DNA from: Aphrocallistes beatrix | Taxonomy: Eukaryota; Porifera; Hexactinellida; Sceptrulophora; Aphrocallistidae | Length of the DNA: 64,000 nucleotides | Assembly (NCBI GenBank): GCA_963281255.1 | Contig: OY725496.1 | Location: 3,449,723 to 3,513,722, forward strand | Direction of reading: 5' to 3' | Shown: positions 34,380-45,553 of the stretch, one piece after another | Layout of the letters: each line of letters starts with the position of its first letter | Numbering within the stretch: the first letter of the stretch is position 1 | Made by a program: the position numbers and the translations under genes | Notes under the pieces: generated by a model | Told to the model about the DNA's origin: nothing | What the model saw: the letters and a program-made list of their open reading frames with translations, nothing else | Database searches by the model: none

Positions 34380-34848
34380 CATTGGTAGGAGCGGTACCTG
34401 AGGACTTGCATCTCGTCAGCACCAGCACAGGGTGGTGTCTCGGTGGAGAAATCGAAGAGCATACAATATCTTGTAAAGAATCCCTTTTGGCACTACTGGG
34501 AGGTGTGGAGAAGATTGGATTGTCTGAGAAATGAGGGACAAGCGTTTGACTGTTGCTATGATGCTTCATTGGAAGGGGACATCATTTACAGTTCTGTGAA
34601 GAGTGGTTGTTTCTGAGATCTTTAATTTTTGGTGTGATTAGGTTGGAAGCTCCCTGTTCCCGTTGTTAGTGGCTACAGAATATAGGATGTAACGCTATAA
34701 CTGAGCAAACTCTCACATTCTCCGATTTAAGGGTGAGGGGCGATTAGTCAATTTTGTTCCAATAAAGCGAAATTAACAACATCACAAACTAGAGTTACCT
34801 ACTTATTGGTACAACTTACAATTACGAGTACTGCACTAATCTCATCAT
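34380..34848 (-). pseudogene. decayed paralog of the MNNL/DSL gene (5' exons)
   Basis: Exon 1 has an ATGATG start at 34,848 and a GTAAGTTGTA donor context, like the intact gene at 37,133, but has a stop before the donor. About 130 bp on, the acceptor CTGTAG is followed by CCACTAACAACGGGAACAGG, nearly the same as the start of exon 2 of the intact gene. The rest of exon 2 is broken by stops; one frame keeps a Cys-containing stretch that could be the old MNNL core. The match is clear at the two exon starts and weak beyond them. Confidence 0.55.
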
Positions 34849-35788
34849 CTCAGTCAATTAATCGAATTCGATTTGGCGTAGAGACCTCTCATGCTGCTGA
34901 ATCTTCCCATTCATCTCTATTGGGCTAAAGTATCCTCTTCTAGTAGTGAGTCGGCATACCATATAGTGTTACTAATTTCCTTACATAGACGACATTTTTA
35001 CAAAATCTGAAAGATCTCCTAATACAGATTAAAAACTGAAGTCAGTTCTCTAGAAAGACCAAAGTTAATAACCAAGGTTATTTTAGTGTGCTCCTATACT
35101 GTTATAGGATCATAGATCTATAATAAGTATAGGTACACAGTTCTATGATTGTTGGTGTCCGTCCGACCATATCCACTCTCCTAGCCACAGTTTAATAGAT
35201 AATGAGTTGAAATTTTCTGGGATGATGAGACATTATATGGATTTTCATATAACCCCTCGATTTTCAAACTATGCCAAATCATCATGATTATACCGCATTT
35301 TGTCATTTTATTTTTGAGTCACCATAAAATCTTAAATCAGGTTACAGTGCTTCTATATCATGACATTCAGATATCTATTCTAACAATAGCAAGTTGGAAG
35401 CACACTTCATGAGGGCCGTTTTTATGTACATACCAAATATTTTGTGTCAGGCTCGAGCAAATCCGAAGGTCGACGAAATTATCAACGAACTACGGAATTA
35501 TGACGCCCATTGTGATAGTTAGAAGTTTTTGAGCACTGCGAATATATTTTATGTGACGTTTTCAAAATCCTCAGTGGGGTCTAGATGAGATAAAGTATAT
35601 AAGTAAATATTCCATTAACGGAAAAGTGATCACTAACATGTTTATCTACTTGTATCCTGAAATTCTGAAAATATAAAAAAGGTAAAATCATTCACACATA
35701 GAGGTGTATAGTTCAGTTGTACATGCAACAACACCTAATTAGCACTCAATACTCAAAGGAGTTCAAACAGTTTCAACAGCATATCCTA
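34849..35788. other. no gene seen
   Basis: AT-rich spacer between the decayed paralog and the last exon of the MNNL/DSL gene. Nothing recognisable. Confidence 0.45.
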
Positions 35789-37133
35789 TCAGGCGTCTTC
35801 ACCTCCAAAGTCTGATAGATCGAATTCTCCAAACAATCCACATAAACACTTAAAACAATTCTTAACACCTTTTAAGCTTTTGCAACTGACACCACATGCA
35901 CACAATGTGCACGAGATACAGAAACATACTAGAATGAACACAAGCACAGAAACTCCTGCAATGATATATATGAATAATCGACTCTGAAAAAAAGCTAAAA
36001 GGAATGAATTCATGAAACCACATAGTATAATGGGAATATTTATTACTTAAATATAACAGTCTATCTCAAAGCTTTAAACTGCAAGTAATCAAATTATAAA
36101 TTAGCTTACTTGTAAATATGTCGGTGGAAGTTGTTGTATTTCCTAAGAGAAAATATGTAGCGCACGATTATTTTAACAAATTTTGAGAGAGAGAGGAAAA
36201 CAATTGTAACATTTACTCAGATAAAATGGTCTTACCTGAATTATTCACAATTGTACAAAATTCTCCAGAGGAATCAGGATCGCAAATCAATCTATATCTA
36301 ATGCAAAGTAGATTATTAAAATTATATTTTAAAATGCAGGAAATAATTAAATATTCTCAATACTGTATAGCTATGATTCCTGTAAGAAGAGTGAAAGTAC
36401 CTGATAGAAGCAGTTGTAGGCAAAAATGATCTCTCTCCTGTAAACGTCAAGACAGAACTTTCTACAGGACTTGCTCTAGCTGTTCCGCGAATATACACCT
36501 GATCGATGTCATCATCAGAAAAAGAGAAATCCTCATCTTCTGCATCTATCAGAATCTGGAATTGACCCTACAAATATTCATGTGATAAAAATAAACATAT
36601 TATTTCCAAATATGTCGTAAATGAGCGAATAACTCACATTGAAGAAATTGTCTGTTGAGTAGCTGACTGGATTAGTTCTACCGCCAATTACAGATCCAAA
36701 ATTCACGACATTCGTATTCTGAAACACCCCTGTTGTTATGATCGGACTGGTCACACTAGATGAGGAGCAAGAGAACCGAAAAGTGGAACTCCTGAACCTG
36801 AGACATATCGTGAATGCGGGATCACAGTCACTGGATGAATCGCATTCTAATCCGTCTGAATCAAACCCTCTCGAATTGAAAGATACGTATCGTATTTCCA
36901 GTCTTCCTGTTCCCATTGTCAATGGCTACAGAATGCAAAATATAATGCAAGAAAAAGTGAGATGTTTAACATGGTTTCATAAACTATAGGATATCATGTA
37001 AAAGAAATTGGTTTGAAGATTCAGCTTATAATCCACAACTTTTTTTCCCAAATAAAAAAGAAAGAGCTGTCTATTTACTGCTACAACTTACAATCACTGC
37101 AAACAAACAGAACATTTGCAAAAATTTCATCAT
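35789..37133 (-). CDS. small Notch-ligand-like protein: MNNL + DSL remnant + TM, no EGF
   Basis: Six exons joined in consistent phase with GT-AG introns: 37,133-37,092 (signal peptide MMKFLQMFCLFAVI), 36,925-36,638, 36,567-36,401, 36,297-36,236, 36,142-36,110 and 35,994-35,789. The product is about 265 aa. Exons 2-3 match the Notch-ligand N-terminal (MNNL) domain: GRLEIRYVSFNSRGFDSDGL, paired Cys, FTICLRF, then FQILIDAEDED. Exon 4 reads YRLICDPDSSGEFC, like the start of a DSL domain but cut short. Exon 5 is a short Thr/Ser linker; exon 6 has one TM helix (about 202-228) and a Cys-rich tail ending DFGGEDA. Delta/Jagged proteins bind Notch with MNNL plus DSL and carry EGF repeats, absent here. 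It could be a Notch modulator or a lineage-specific ligand; binding is not shown. A decayed paralog lies just downstream. Confidence 0.75.
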
Positions 37134-37838
37134 TTTTACTTTGTTAATTGGATCGATTGAGTATGATGTATGATTCTTCACGGTTGCAACTTCCGTTAAT
37201 TCCTCTGTACTTATACATTACATCAACCATCTATCCTCTGCTCTCAGACTGGAGAAATATATTTTAATGATCTAATAAATAAGCAATACTATTGAAGAAT
37301 GCTGGTGTTTGCGTGGTTTCTCCGATTCATTACTCACAGAAACGATTAGTGATAGGTTATCTTATTTCATTTCCACCAAGTGCTTAATTGTGCATTGTCA
37401 GTTCGAAAGTTATTCAGTAATTGTGCATTGTCAGTTCGAAAGTTATTCAGATATGACGATATTAGAGATAAGTTACTTAAGAAGTTGAATAATTTTGACA
37501 TCCTTGGGATATTTTGAATATCTAAAATCAGATGGTGAAATTGCTTCCGGGATATTCTCTTAATTAATCAATATTTATTTAATATTGGTTTAGTAATCAT
37601 GTCTTAAAACTGGTCAGAATATACGTAGTTTATTAACTAAACATGTAATGTACAAAGCTGCTATTAATATTTGTATTAATACTCTTATTTTCTTATTTCC
37701 GTATGAGAGAATGTCAATATCAACCCTGAGTCAGGATTGCACTGCGTTATTTCCGCTTTAAGCCATTTTGGACAGGACAGCCATAGAAATGTGGGGTCCG
37801 TCTTATAAATAGAATGTGCCCAGATATATTTCGTCAAA
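37134..37838. other. 5' flank of the MNNL/DSL gene, no gene seen
   Basis: Includes two tandem copies of a 36-bp motif (TTGTGCATTGTCAGTTCGAA) near 37,388-37,450. This is the likely promoter side of the minus-strand gene. Confidence 0.45.
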
Positions 37839-37905
37839 CAAGCGCGCTTTGCTTGCTTGCGTTGTGCAGCTGGCGGACACAAAGTGTCCACCGGAGGCGT
37901 CATTT
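37839..37905 (-). mobile_element. Helitron-like 3' terminus fragment
   Basis: CAAGCGCGCTTTGCTTGC begins the terminal hairpin cluster in reverse orientation, flanked by A at 37,838. GCGGACACAAAGTGTCC follows, then the homology stops. Confidence 0.5.
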
Positions 37906-37984
37906 AGCAGTCACAATAACAACTTCTTCCAGTCTGCTGACAAACATTGTGGTCCATCTATCGATTTACATTATGTGTATTAGA

Positions 37985-38467
37985 ATGTTTCAAAAAATTC
38001 AAAAGTTTGAATCTTTAGATGATTGCCCTTCAAATAGTTTACTTTGATCACCAAATATTCACCGTAACAAATTCAAGCAATTTGGAGATGATTTAGTGGT
38101 CGCGCAAGATCGCAAAAAGTGTGCTTCTGATATAAGCAAAGGACTTAACAACTTTGTATTGAGATATTTGTGGGTGGTTTTATATTAGCTGATGATACAT
38201 TTTGATGGGCTAAAACCTACCGGTTCGGAGATATTGGTGAAATCAGTTGGGACCAGCCTTCGTACTTTTGCTTATATCAGAAGTACTCTTTTTGCAATTT
38301 TATCCCTAAACAGGAAAAATCCCATTAGAAATCTGCACTTGGAGAAGCCTACTTGCGCGACCACTAAATCATCTCCGAATTACTTGAATTTTTTATGGTG
38401 AACATTTGGTGATAATCAAAGTTTTGAAGGGTAATTATCTAAATATTCAATTTTTTTGATACACTCT
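37985..38467. mobile_element. MITE with long inverted repeats, host of the gypsy insertion
   Basis: The left arm (CAAAAAATTCAAAAGTTTGA, then GATTGCCCTTCAAA, then CACCAAATATTCACC, then GATTTAGTGGTCGCGC) is repeated inverted on the right from 38,350 to 38,467. The boundary of the 15.5-kb repeat (38,412) falls inside its right arm. In copy B only the right part survives, directly after a gypsy LTR. Confidence 0.7.
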
Positions 38468-38839
38468 AAGTGTATTGACTACAATAATGTTAGATCATAT
38501 CAAAAATGAATAAATTTGGGATCCATCAAGGTGTATTATGCATATTTGAAGCTACTTCGGATTTAGTTATACTTGTATATATATCGGATATAGTGATCTT
38601 TTTAGCTCGCCCGAACAAGTATCGTGATATCCAAAGTTCACTGTATACAATACCTTTTTGACTGTTTTCATGATATTGGTATCATTTAGACGGTAACGTT
38701 ATGAAAAACTAAACCCTACCGGATACCGACATTACGCTACACGACAAGGAGGTTATCTATATGACAGGCAGAGGAGAGTAGGAGATGTAAAGCACTGGCA
38801 ATGCATAAAGAGAGGAGTTTGCAAAGCAAGGGTTCTTAC

Positions 38840-39606
38840 GAAGGGTATGGAGATAGTCAGACGAACCAATGAGTATCTCCATGGACCAGATTAACAGGAG
38901 GTAAGCTAAGAAAGCTTCTTAATAAGGCTTTTCCAGTGATGGCAGACGATGCTAAGGAACGATTGTTGTTCGAACAGTATATTCGATGACTTCCTAAGAG
39001 TATATACGAGAATATTCGGACATCTGATATTAAAACATCTGATGCAGCTATGAAAAGAGCACAAATACTGATCAGATTAGAGAGTGAACTTATGGGAATG
39101 AACAACCCTCGGGAAAATGTGGCGCTGGTGCTAACCAAAGATAATGATAATGTGGAAAAGAGTTTAAAGGCTACTGGTGAAGAGACTCCTTATCTAGATC
39201 TGCAATAGATGAGGCTGTTAAAATTTTACAAGAAGAAAAACTTCCTACTTGTGCAGTACGTAGTATTGATGGACGACGGTCTTTCGGAAGAGGAAGAGTA
39301 CGAAGATTGACTTGTTTTGAATGTGGAAAGGATGGCTATTTTGCAAGAGATTGTCGTAACAAGCGCCAGATGTATAGACAAATTCGATGTTATAACTGTG
39401 GGAAACTGGGTCGCACTGCAAAAGATTGTTATCAATCTTTGGTGGGACAGAATTTAAACTACAGGGGACCCATCGGGAGGGCCGAGATGAGGTTGGCTCA
39501 ACCTACGTTACCAATGATCACTGACTATGTTGCTTTGTTCAAACCGTTGAATCCTTGTACATTACAATCTGAATTTTTGGGAAAACTACAATGCCATGCT
39601 CGATAG
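38840..39606 (+). pseudogene. degenerate Ty3/gypsy gag fragment (copy A)
   Basis: One frame (about 38,930-39,208) reads a Gag-like helical region containing AMKRAQILIRLESEL, with an internal stop, then ends at TAG. The next frame carries two zinc-knuckle-like boxes, CFECGKDGYFARDC and CYNCGKLGRTAKDC. Both lack the His of CCHC (Tyr and Arg instead), so zinc binding is unlikely. Several stops and frame changes show it is dead. No matching pol is adjacent. Confidence 0.7.
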
Positions 39607-40070
39607 CGGTTCACTGTTAGTATAATTGATAATAGTATTCTTCGACACTTTTGAGACACCCTGTATATATACACATTAATCGAGTTTTAAAAGTAAGGAT
39701 AGACCGTACAGCTCTCATCACGCTGGGGACCGAGATGCAGAGGTAGATTTGTTCTACCCGGCCCCCTACGACTCTGCTTACAGATCAATACTTGGTAAGG
39801 ATTCTGTTTGAGCAGACAGAACCAACCTGTGAAATTTTTCTGTTTATTTTATTAATCTACAATTTTATTTTGATTATTCACTTATTGTAACCTTTTTAGA
39901 TTGTAGATTAAATTAATACTGTTATTATCAACTATATAATTATCACATATTTTATGTTCATGGTTGATATAAAAAAATATTCATTTTGAAATATTATGTA
40001 ACCACAGTACATATTTATATTTACTTCACATACAACACTAGTGTATTTCACTTACGTATTTTTTAATTCT
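39607..40070. other. no intact gene; possible lone exon
   Basis: At about 39,718-39,795 a frame reads GDRDAEVDLFYPAPYDSAYR before a GTAAGG donor, which may be an exon remnant of the cadherin-like fragment further on. The rest is AT-rich. The same sequence lies at 55,157-55,620. Confidence 0.35.
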
Positions 40071-40071
40071 A

Positions 40072-40562
40072 CAAGCGCGCTTCGCTTGCTTGCGCTGCGC
40101 GGCTGGCAGACACTTCGTGTCCGCCGGAGGCTCCCTTCGGTCGCCTGGAGGTGACATTGGTTAATTATAAGGGAGATATAATCTCTAAATATGTCCATCT
40201 TAGTTTTAAAATCGATATCACTCGAAAAAACACCAAATTTGTCAATTTTTAAAATTTTGATGAGTAATGATGACGTCATACATAGTGATGAGTCATCATT
40301 TTTTGATGATAGTTGCATCATATGTGAGACGTGTTAGTATACAGATTCTATTAAAATTTCAGCCTTCTATCTCCTATAATAGCTGAGTTATGCCCGAATA
40401 ACTGTGTTGCTTAACTTTTAAAAATGTGACAATGACGTCATAATTCCATGATGAGTCGACATTTTGGTCTGAGCTCAGAACTTACTGGAGCCATAGCCAA
40501 AAGACTCCCACATGCAAAAATTAGCTTTCTGTGCCCGCCAGTTTCTTCAATCAATTCGTTAC

Positions 40563-40611
<49 letters not shown>

Positions 40612-40641
40612 TATACATTAATCGAGTTTTAATAGTAAGGA
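40072..40641 (-). mobile_element. Helitron-like element (copy A)
   Basis: Same family as 3219-3792, flanked by A (40,071) and T (40,642), with the GC hairpin cluster at 40,072-40,150, TGACGTCA at 40,271-40,278 and 40,433-40,440, a TGAGTCA, and the TCCTTACTATTAAAACTC 5' end on the minus strand. Confidence 0.55.
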
Positions 40642-41040
40642 TATTACATATTTCTATTACTCATTTATAATACCGCACTTGACAACACTAATTACAAGAT
40701 TCCAAGAGTGAGTGATTTCTTAAGACTTAAGTAATGTAACTATTCTAGAATCATGCATATACTCAAGTTTGTTATAGAAACAATTGACTGAATTTAAAAG
40801 ATTACGAAAAAGTATTTACCTTCCCCCAATTTAGTGAATTCAATCCTCGTTACTCCAACAAAATTAATTTGGATTAATGCAATTTATTTAAACGTACCCC
40901 AAATTAACATCGAAATCTAAGGACAATTTTGGGGTTCCAGGGGGCTCAGCACTAAATTTTGTATTGCGTCTATGGGCCATCATCCAATCCAGGGGGGCTC
41001 GAGCCCCCCCAGCCCCCCCCCCGGGTTCGGCGCCTATGCT

Positions 41041-41700
41041 CACAGATGTGTATACAGTGGAAGCTACAGACTCGGGGCCATTTACCCATCGGCTGGATGC
41101 TGCTGGATTAGTATACTTCAGAATTGATCCCACCTCACAGGAATTATCACTCTCACAAATTCACTGGACAGAGAATCCATGGACACCATCAAATTCAAAG
41201 TGATAGCAGATGATTCTGTGCTTCAGAGTTCTGCGATTGTTTTGGAGTTGGTTGGAGACTCTAACGACAACGCACCTCGGTTTACCGGCACTCCTTTCCA
41301 GGGGACACTGCTGAGTCCACAGCTGCAGGAATATCTGTCTTGCAAGTTACTACTGAGGATGATGTGAGTGTCCATATTGATTGTTGCCTGTCAAATACTT
41401 TCTTCAATCAGCCTTATCAGGACGTACCCTATAATTTCAAGTTGCACTTTGATAAATTCATATATAAGAGTAGTATATGATTAATAGTTTGTTATAGGAT
41501 CCTCTCCACACCTACCATCTTATACAGATTCCTTACTGTTAGACTTATCTTGTAGGATATTGGCCAGAACAAACAGATTCTGTTCTCACTGGATTCAACT
41601 GGAAATACGGCTGGTGCTTTCGAATCGATTCAGTCACGGGTATCATTCGTGTGGGGAGTGCTCTGGACTACGAGTATCAACCATTACTCAGTCATCGCTA
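41041..41700 (+). pseudogene. cadherin repeat fragment, two single-base breaks (copy A)
   Basis: Exon 1 (41,041-41,365) encodes VYTVEATDSGPFTHRLDAAG, an LDRE-type motif in a second frame, then LVGDSNDNAPRF, the cadherin DxNDNAPxF calcium-binding signature. Exon 2 (about 41,554-41,700) reads ILFSLDSTGNTAGAF and, one frame over, DSVTGIIRVGSALDYE, also classic cadherin. One base is missing near 41,158 and another near 41,623; each lies in a short A run. No TM or cytoplasmic exons follow, so I call it a fragment. If both breaks were sequence errors, this would be internal exons of a larger cadherin gene. Confidence 0.7.
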
Positions 41701-41885
41701 CTACGCAGGAGTAGGTGCGAGAAAAGGAGCGACTGTGCAGGAAATTAGAAGGAAAGGTAGACTCTGTGAAGCCCGAAGTGCAATGCGAGAAGAAGAAAAG
41801 AGAAAGAGTGGAGAAGGAGTTCCAGTTCTTTACTGCAGATTAATCTAGAGAATAACTCATGTGCTGTGCGACACGATTCCTATTG

Positions 41886-42170
41886 TTAGACTTTCAAACG
41901 GCGAGCAATGCCAGCGCCTCGGCAGAGAGCAGCAAGGAGAGGGAGAGGGTGCAGCAGGAGGTGAGGGAAGAGAGGGAGAAGGCGAAGGAGGAGGCAGGGG
42001 AGCAGACGCAAGTGCTGGCGGAGGAGATCAGAATGGAGGAGAGAGCCAAGATGCAAGTGGAAGTGGAGAAAGTTCAGGAGTTGGATAAGGTCAGGCAATG
42101 CTCTCAGGAAATGGAGTTAGTGGAATCCTTTTTTGTAAGTCCTATTTTGCTCGTCATGACAGCTACGTAA
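41886..42170 (+). other. Glu/Arg-rich coiled-coil frame (copy A)
   Basis: The open frame gives a charged helix (SKERERVQQEVREEREKAKE ...) ending in a hydrophobic stretch at a GTAAGT donor (42,134). The DNA is strongly purine-biased on the plus strand, so all three plus frames are open and the coding claim is weak. It may be an exon fused to the cadherin fragment or a simple GA-rich repeat. Confidence 0.35.
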
Positions 42171-42742
42171 TAGACAACCTTGATTTGAACGAAATTACTT
42201 ACAGAATTGTTGGAAGTTAGTTGAAAAATTAGGTTCTTATCTGCGTATAATAACCTAATCTCACGATTTAAAACCTAATCTCACGATCTCGTGACCTCAG
42301 GTTGATAGCCTTGTACATGGTAGTACAGTACATACAAGGTTCTATCTAGGATGTTAAATTGGAGGGGGGGAAGCTTCCCCCTGCAGATAGAACCCTGATG
42401 TATCCAATAGAGTACTACGTATCAAGAAATACAGTGAAATCAGCCAATGTATGGGACATAGCTATGCCATTGAATTTCCTGAATGTACAATTACAACTCA
42501 AATATGATACGTCAGTGCGCGAGATGATTTGCAATGGACAAAGAAGGATAATTCAATCCGGCCTTTTTCTCTAAAATGGAATGGAGGACACTACATCGAC
42601 GGAGATTTTATCGATTGAAATTACGTCGAAAAGATATTTCATCTGGTGTACATTTTGGCAGATATATTTTGACACCTTAAAATTTGCTACTGCTCAAAAG
42701 ATTGTTTGTCTTTATGGCTATAGGTCTGGGTTTGGTTGAACG
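42171..42742. other. no gene seen
   Basis: No coding pattern. CCTAATCTCACGAT repeats occur near 42,255-42,285. Confidence 0.4.
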
Positions 42743-42840
42743 ACAGTTGCGGAAATAAAATGTTCGGAATTATGTGTAATTACACATGTAATTACACATG
42801 TAATTACACATAATTCCGAATATTTTATTTCCGCAACTGT
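42743..42840. mobile_element. 98-bp near-perfect palindromic MITE (copy A)
   Basis: ACAGTTGCGGAAATAAAATG at the left and its near-exact complement ending GCAACTGT at the right fold into a single hairpin. The centre is repeated ATGTAATTACACATG. Confidence 0.75.
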
Positions 42841-43407
42841 ATGAAAATTTTTAAATCTTAGATGCTCAAATATTGATATACAGCAATTGTTGTTACCTAG
42901 GGAAATAAAATCGCGGACTATAGTGGAAGCAAAAATGTAATTGGGATATATATTTAGACTCAATTAATATAATTTTGGGGTTTAGTTGTAACCTAAAGTT
43001 TGTGTGGATTCCTGCCATACCATAGCTTCCTCCACTGTTCCACTTCCCAGTACCACGGCCCCCGTTAGGGGGCTCCATGCCCCCAGGTACCCACACTTGG
43101 CGCCTATGGTTTTGACAGATGTCGGAAGGCCCTGCTAGATGCTTAGACCCAGAGCTATTGCAGTAGAAAGTGCAACCATCTGAACGTTCGGAGACTATCT
43201 ACTAGTCGAGCATACCGAGTTCGTCTGTTCTTCGTCTTCCCTTTTAGATCGAAATATTCTAGTACCATTCGAATTATAATTTTTTGTTCTGTGACTTTGT
43301 CTGCGTGATACACCATGAGGCCTGAAACCTGCAGAATCAATAGTAATGCCATTATGTGAATAGCAATGCTCTAAGAGAAGTGGCGAAACCAGGATTTTAA
43401 GATGGGG
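42841..43407. other. repeat-derived spacer (copy A)
   Basis: At 42,975-43,110 and again at 40,905-41,040 there is a C/G-homopolymer block followed by GGCGCCTATG, a shared repeat terminus. No gene is seen. Confidence 0.4.
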
Positions 43408-44577
43408 GTTATAACATGTGTTATAACGCTTGTTATAAAACATTGTTATAACACTGTTATAACACGTGTTATAACACATGTTATAACAGTGTTATAACAC
43501 TGTTGTAACATGTGTTATAACAGTGTTATAACATGTGTTATAACAGTGTTATAACACGTGTTATAACTCTGTTATAACAGTGTTATAACACATGTTATAA
43601 CAGTGTTATAACAGGTGTTATAACAGTGTTATAACATGTGTTATAACACTGTTATAACAGTGTTATAACAGGTGTTATAACAGTGTTATAACAGGTGTTA
43701 TAACAGTGTTATAACAGTGTTATAACACTGTTATAACACTGTTATAACACCTGTTATAACACTGTTATAACACCTGTTATAACACTGTTATAACACCTGT
43801 TATAACACTGTTATAACACCTGTTATAACACTGTTATAACATGTGTTATAACACTGTTATAACAGAGTTATAACACGTGTTATAACACTGTTATAACACC
43901 TGTTATAACACTGTTATAACACATGTTATAACACGTGTTATAACACTGTTATAACAGGTGTTATAACACGTGTTATAACACTGTTATAACAGGTGTTATA
44001 ACAGTGTTATAACAGGTGTTATAACAGTGTTATAACATGTGTTATAACACTGTTATAACAGGTGTTATAACACTGTTATAACATGTGTTATAACACTGTT
44101 ATAACAGAGTTATAACACGTGTTATAACACTGTTATAACACCTGTTATAACACTGTTATAACACATGTTATAACACGTGTTATAACACTGTTATAACAGG
44201 TGTTATAACACGTGTTATAACAGGTGTTATAACAGTGTTATAACAGGTGTTATAACAGTGTTATAACAGGTGTTATAACAGTGTTATAACATGTGTTATA
44301 ACAGTGTTATAACACATGTTATAACACGTGTTATAACACTGTTATAACACATGTTATAACACTGTTATAACATGTGTTATAACACTGTTATAACATGTGT
44401 TATAACACTGTTATAACATGTGTTATAACACTGTTATAACACTGTTATAACACGTGTTATAACAGTGTTTTAACACATATTATGACACGGTTATAACAGT
44501 GTTTTAACACATGTTATAACACTGTTATAACACATGTTATAACACTGTTATAACAGTGTTATAACACCTGTTATAAC
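43408..44577. repeat. GTTATAAC palindrome array, long allele
   Basis: About 100 copies of the 8-bp palindrome GTTATAAC, separated by 3- or 4-base spacers drawn from a small set (ACT/AGT, ACCT/AGGT, ACGT, ATGT, ACAT, rarely AGAGT or CTCT). Spacer strand sense switches along the array. Around 43,722 the spacer order is mirror-symmetric for about 70 bp on each side, giving a long perfect palindrome. Confidence 0.9.
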
Positions 44578-44826
44578 ATTGTTATTAATTAACAATGTTG
44601 TAATATTGGTACATGTATACTGATCCTGCAAATGCCAAAATAAATACAACTTTCCTATTACAATTGACCTTTGTAAAATGATGGTCCATATATTTTAGAG
44701 GATAACACTGAAATATTAGTTCCGAGGGGGGTCCAAATATTACGAAATATATGGACCGGTGGGAGCCATTCTGGGGGTGTCTATTTTTCGTGTAACAGTT
44801 CCTTGAATCTTTCGTAATTGTTGCTT

Positions 44827-44935
44827 ATTCGCATGCGAATAGTAGCTTGTTTGCATGCTAATAGTAACTTGTTTGCATGCGAATAGTAACTTGTTCACAT
44901 GCGAATAGTAGCTTATTCGCATGCGAATAGTAATT
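44827..44935. repeat. 22-bp tandem repeat with GCATGC cores (copy A)
   Basis: Five units of about 22 bp (CGCATGCGAATAGTAGCTTG and variants). A minus-strand 66-codon frame crosses it because 22 is not a multiple of three and stops happen to be absent; it is not called. Confidence 0.75.
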
Positions 44936-45553
44936 TTCAATATATGGCTAAAGTTATGTTTCCCTTACTTTCCCTCAGTCCATCACCCTACAAACATGTA
45001 TGATAGCATTTATCCCTTATTGAGCACTACTGAACATTTGTATAGAGTAGGCTATGGTTCAGAGATTTACTTGCTACTTACTACCTTTTTATTTTTTTGG
45101 GAAAATAAAAGGTAGAAAGTAAATATTCTGGATGGCGGGCAATGCGCCCTCGTTTCGGTCTTATACTGCACGATCAATAATTCTTCCCCTCACGCCAACT
45201 AAATGCCACTCAAAAAATATGTAGCAAGTAAAAGAAAAGTAGTGAGTGAGTAAAACTAAATCTAAAATGGAGGAAAAAAGTAAGTAGCAAGTAAACGGTT
45301 GGCACCGTTACAACTTTTTTTGCCAGTTCTGGAATCCCTGCTATGGTTGGACTTGATTTAGTCTGACCTGTTCCATTCAGAATTATTACACTAATAGCCC
45401 TTGATGTTCCAGCCGTCTGACTGGAGAGAAGCATCATTTGTGATTTATTATTTTGCTTATACGTAGTTAGAAAACAATTCAATATGAAAATTCAATTTAT
45501 TTTATCGGACATCGAAATTCAATTTATTACGAATATACTTCTTGAATTAGAAA

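Noticed and set aside
38592..39138. Minus-strand 93-codon frame over the gag remnant and similar shadows
   Set aside because: Lies opposite a recognisable gag region and has no domain of its own.
41886..42098. Gly/Glu-rich and Leu/His-rich frames opposite and beside the Glu/Arg-rich frame
   Set aside because: GA-rich DNA opens all frames; no domain is visible.
43195..43479. Minus-strand frame extending into the palindrome array
   Set aside because: The repeated Cys-Tyr-Asn residues are just a translation of GTTATAAC units.
43408..44577. CRISPR-like array
   Set aside because: Spacers are 3-4 bases and the repeat is an 8-bp palindrome in an animal genome; not a CRISPR.
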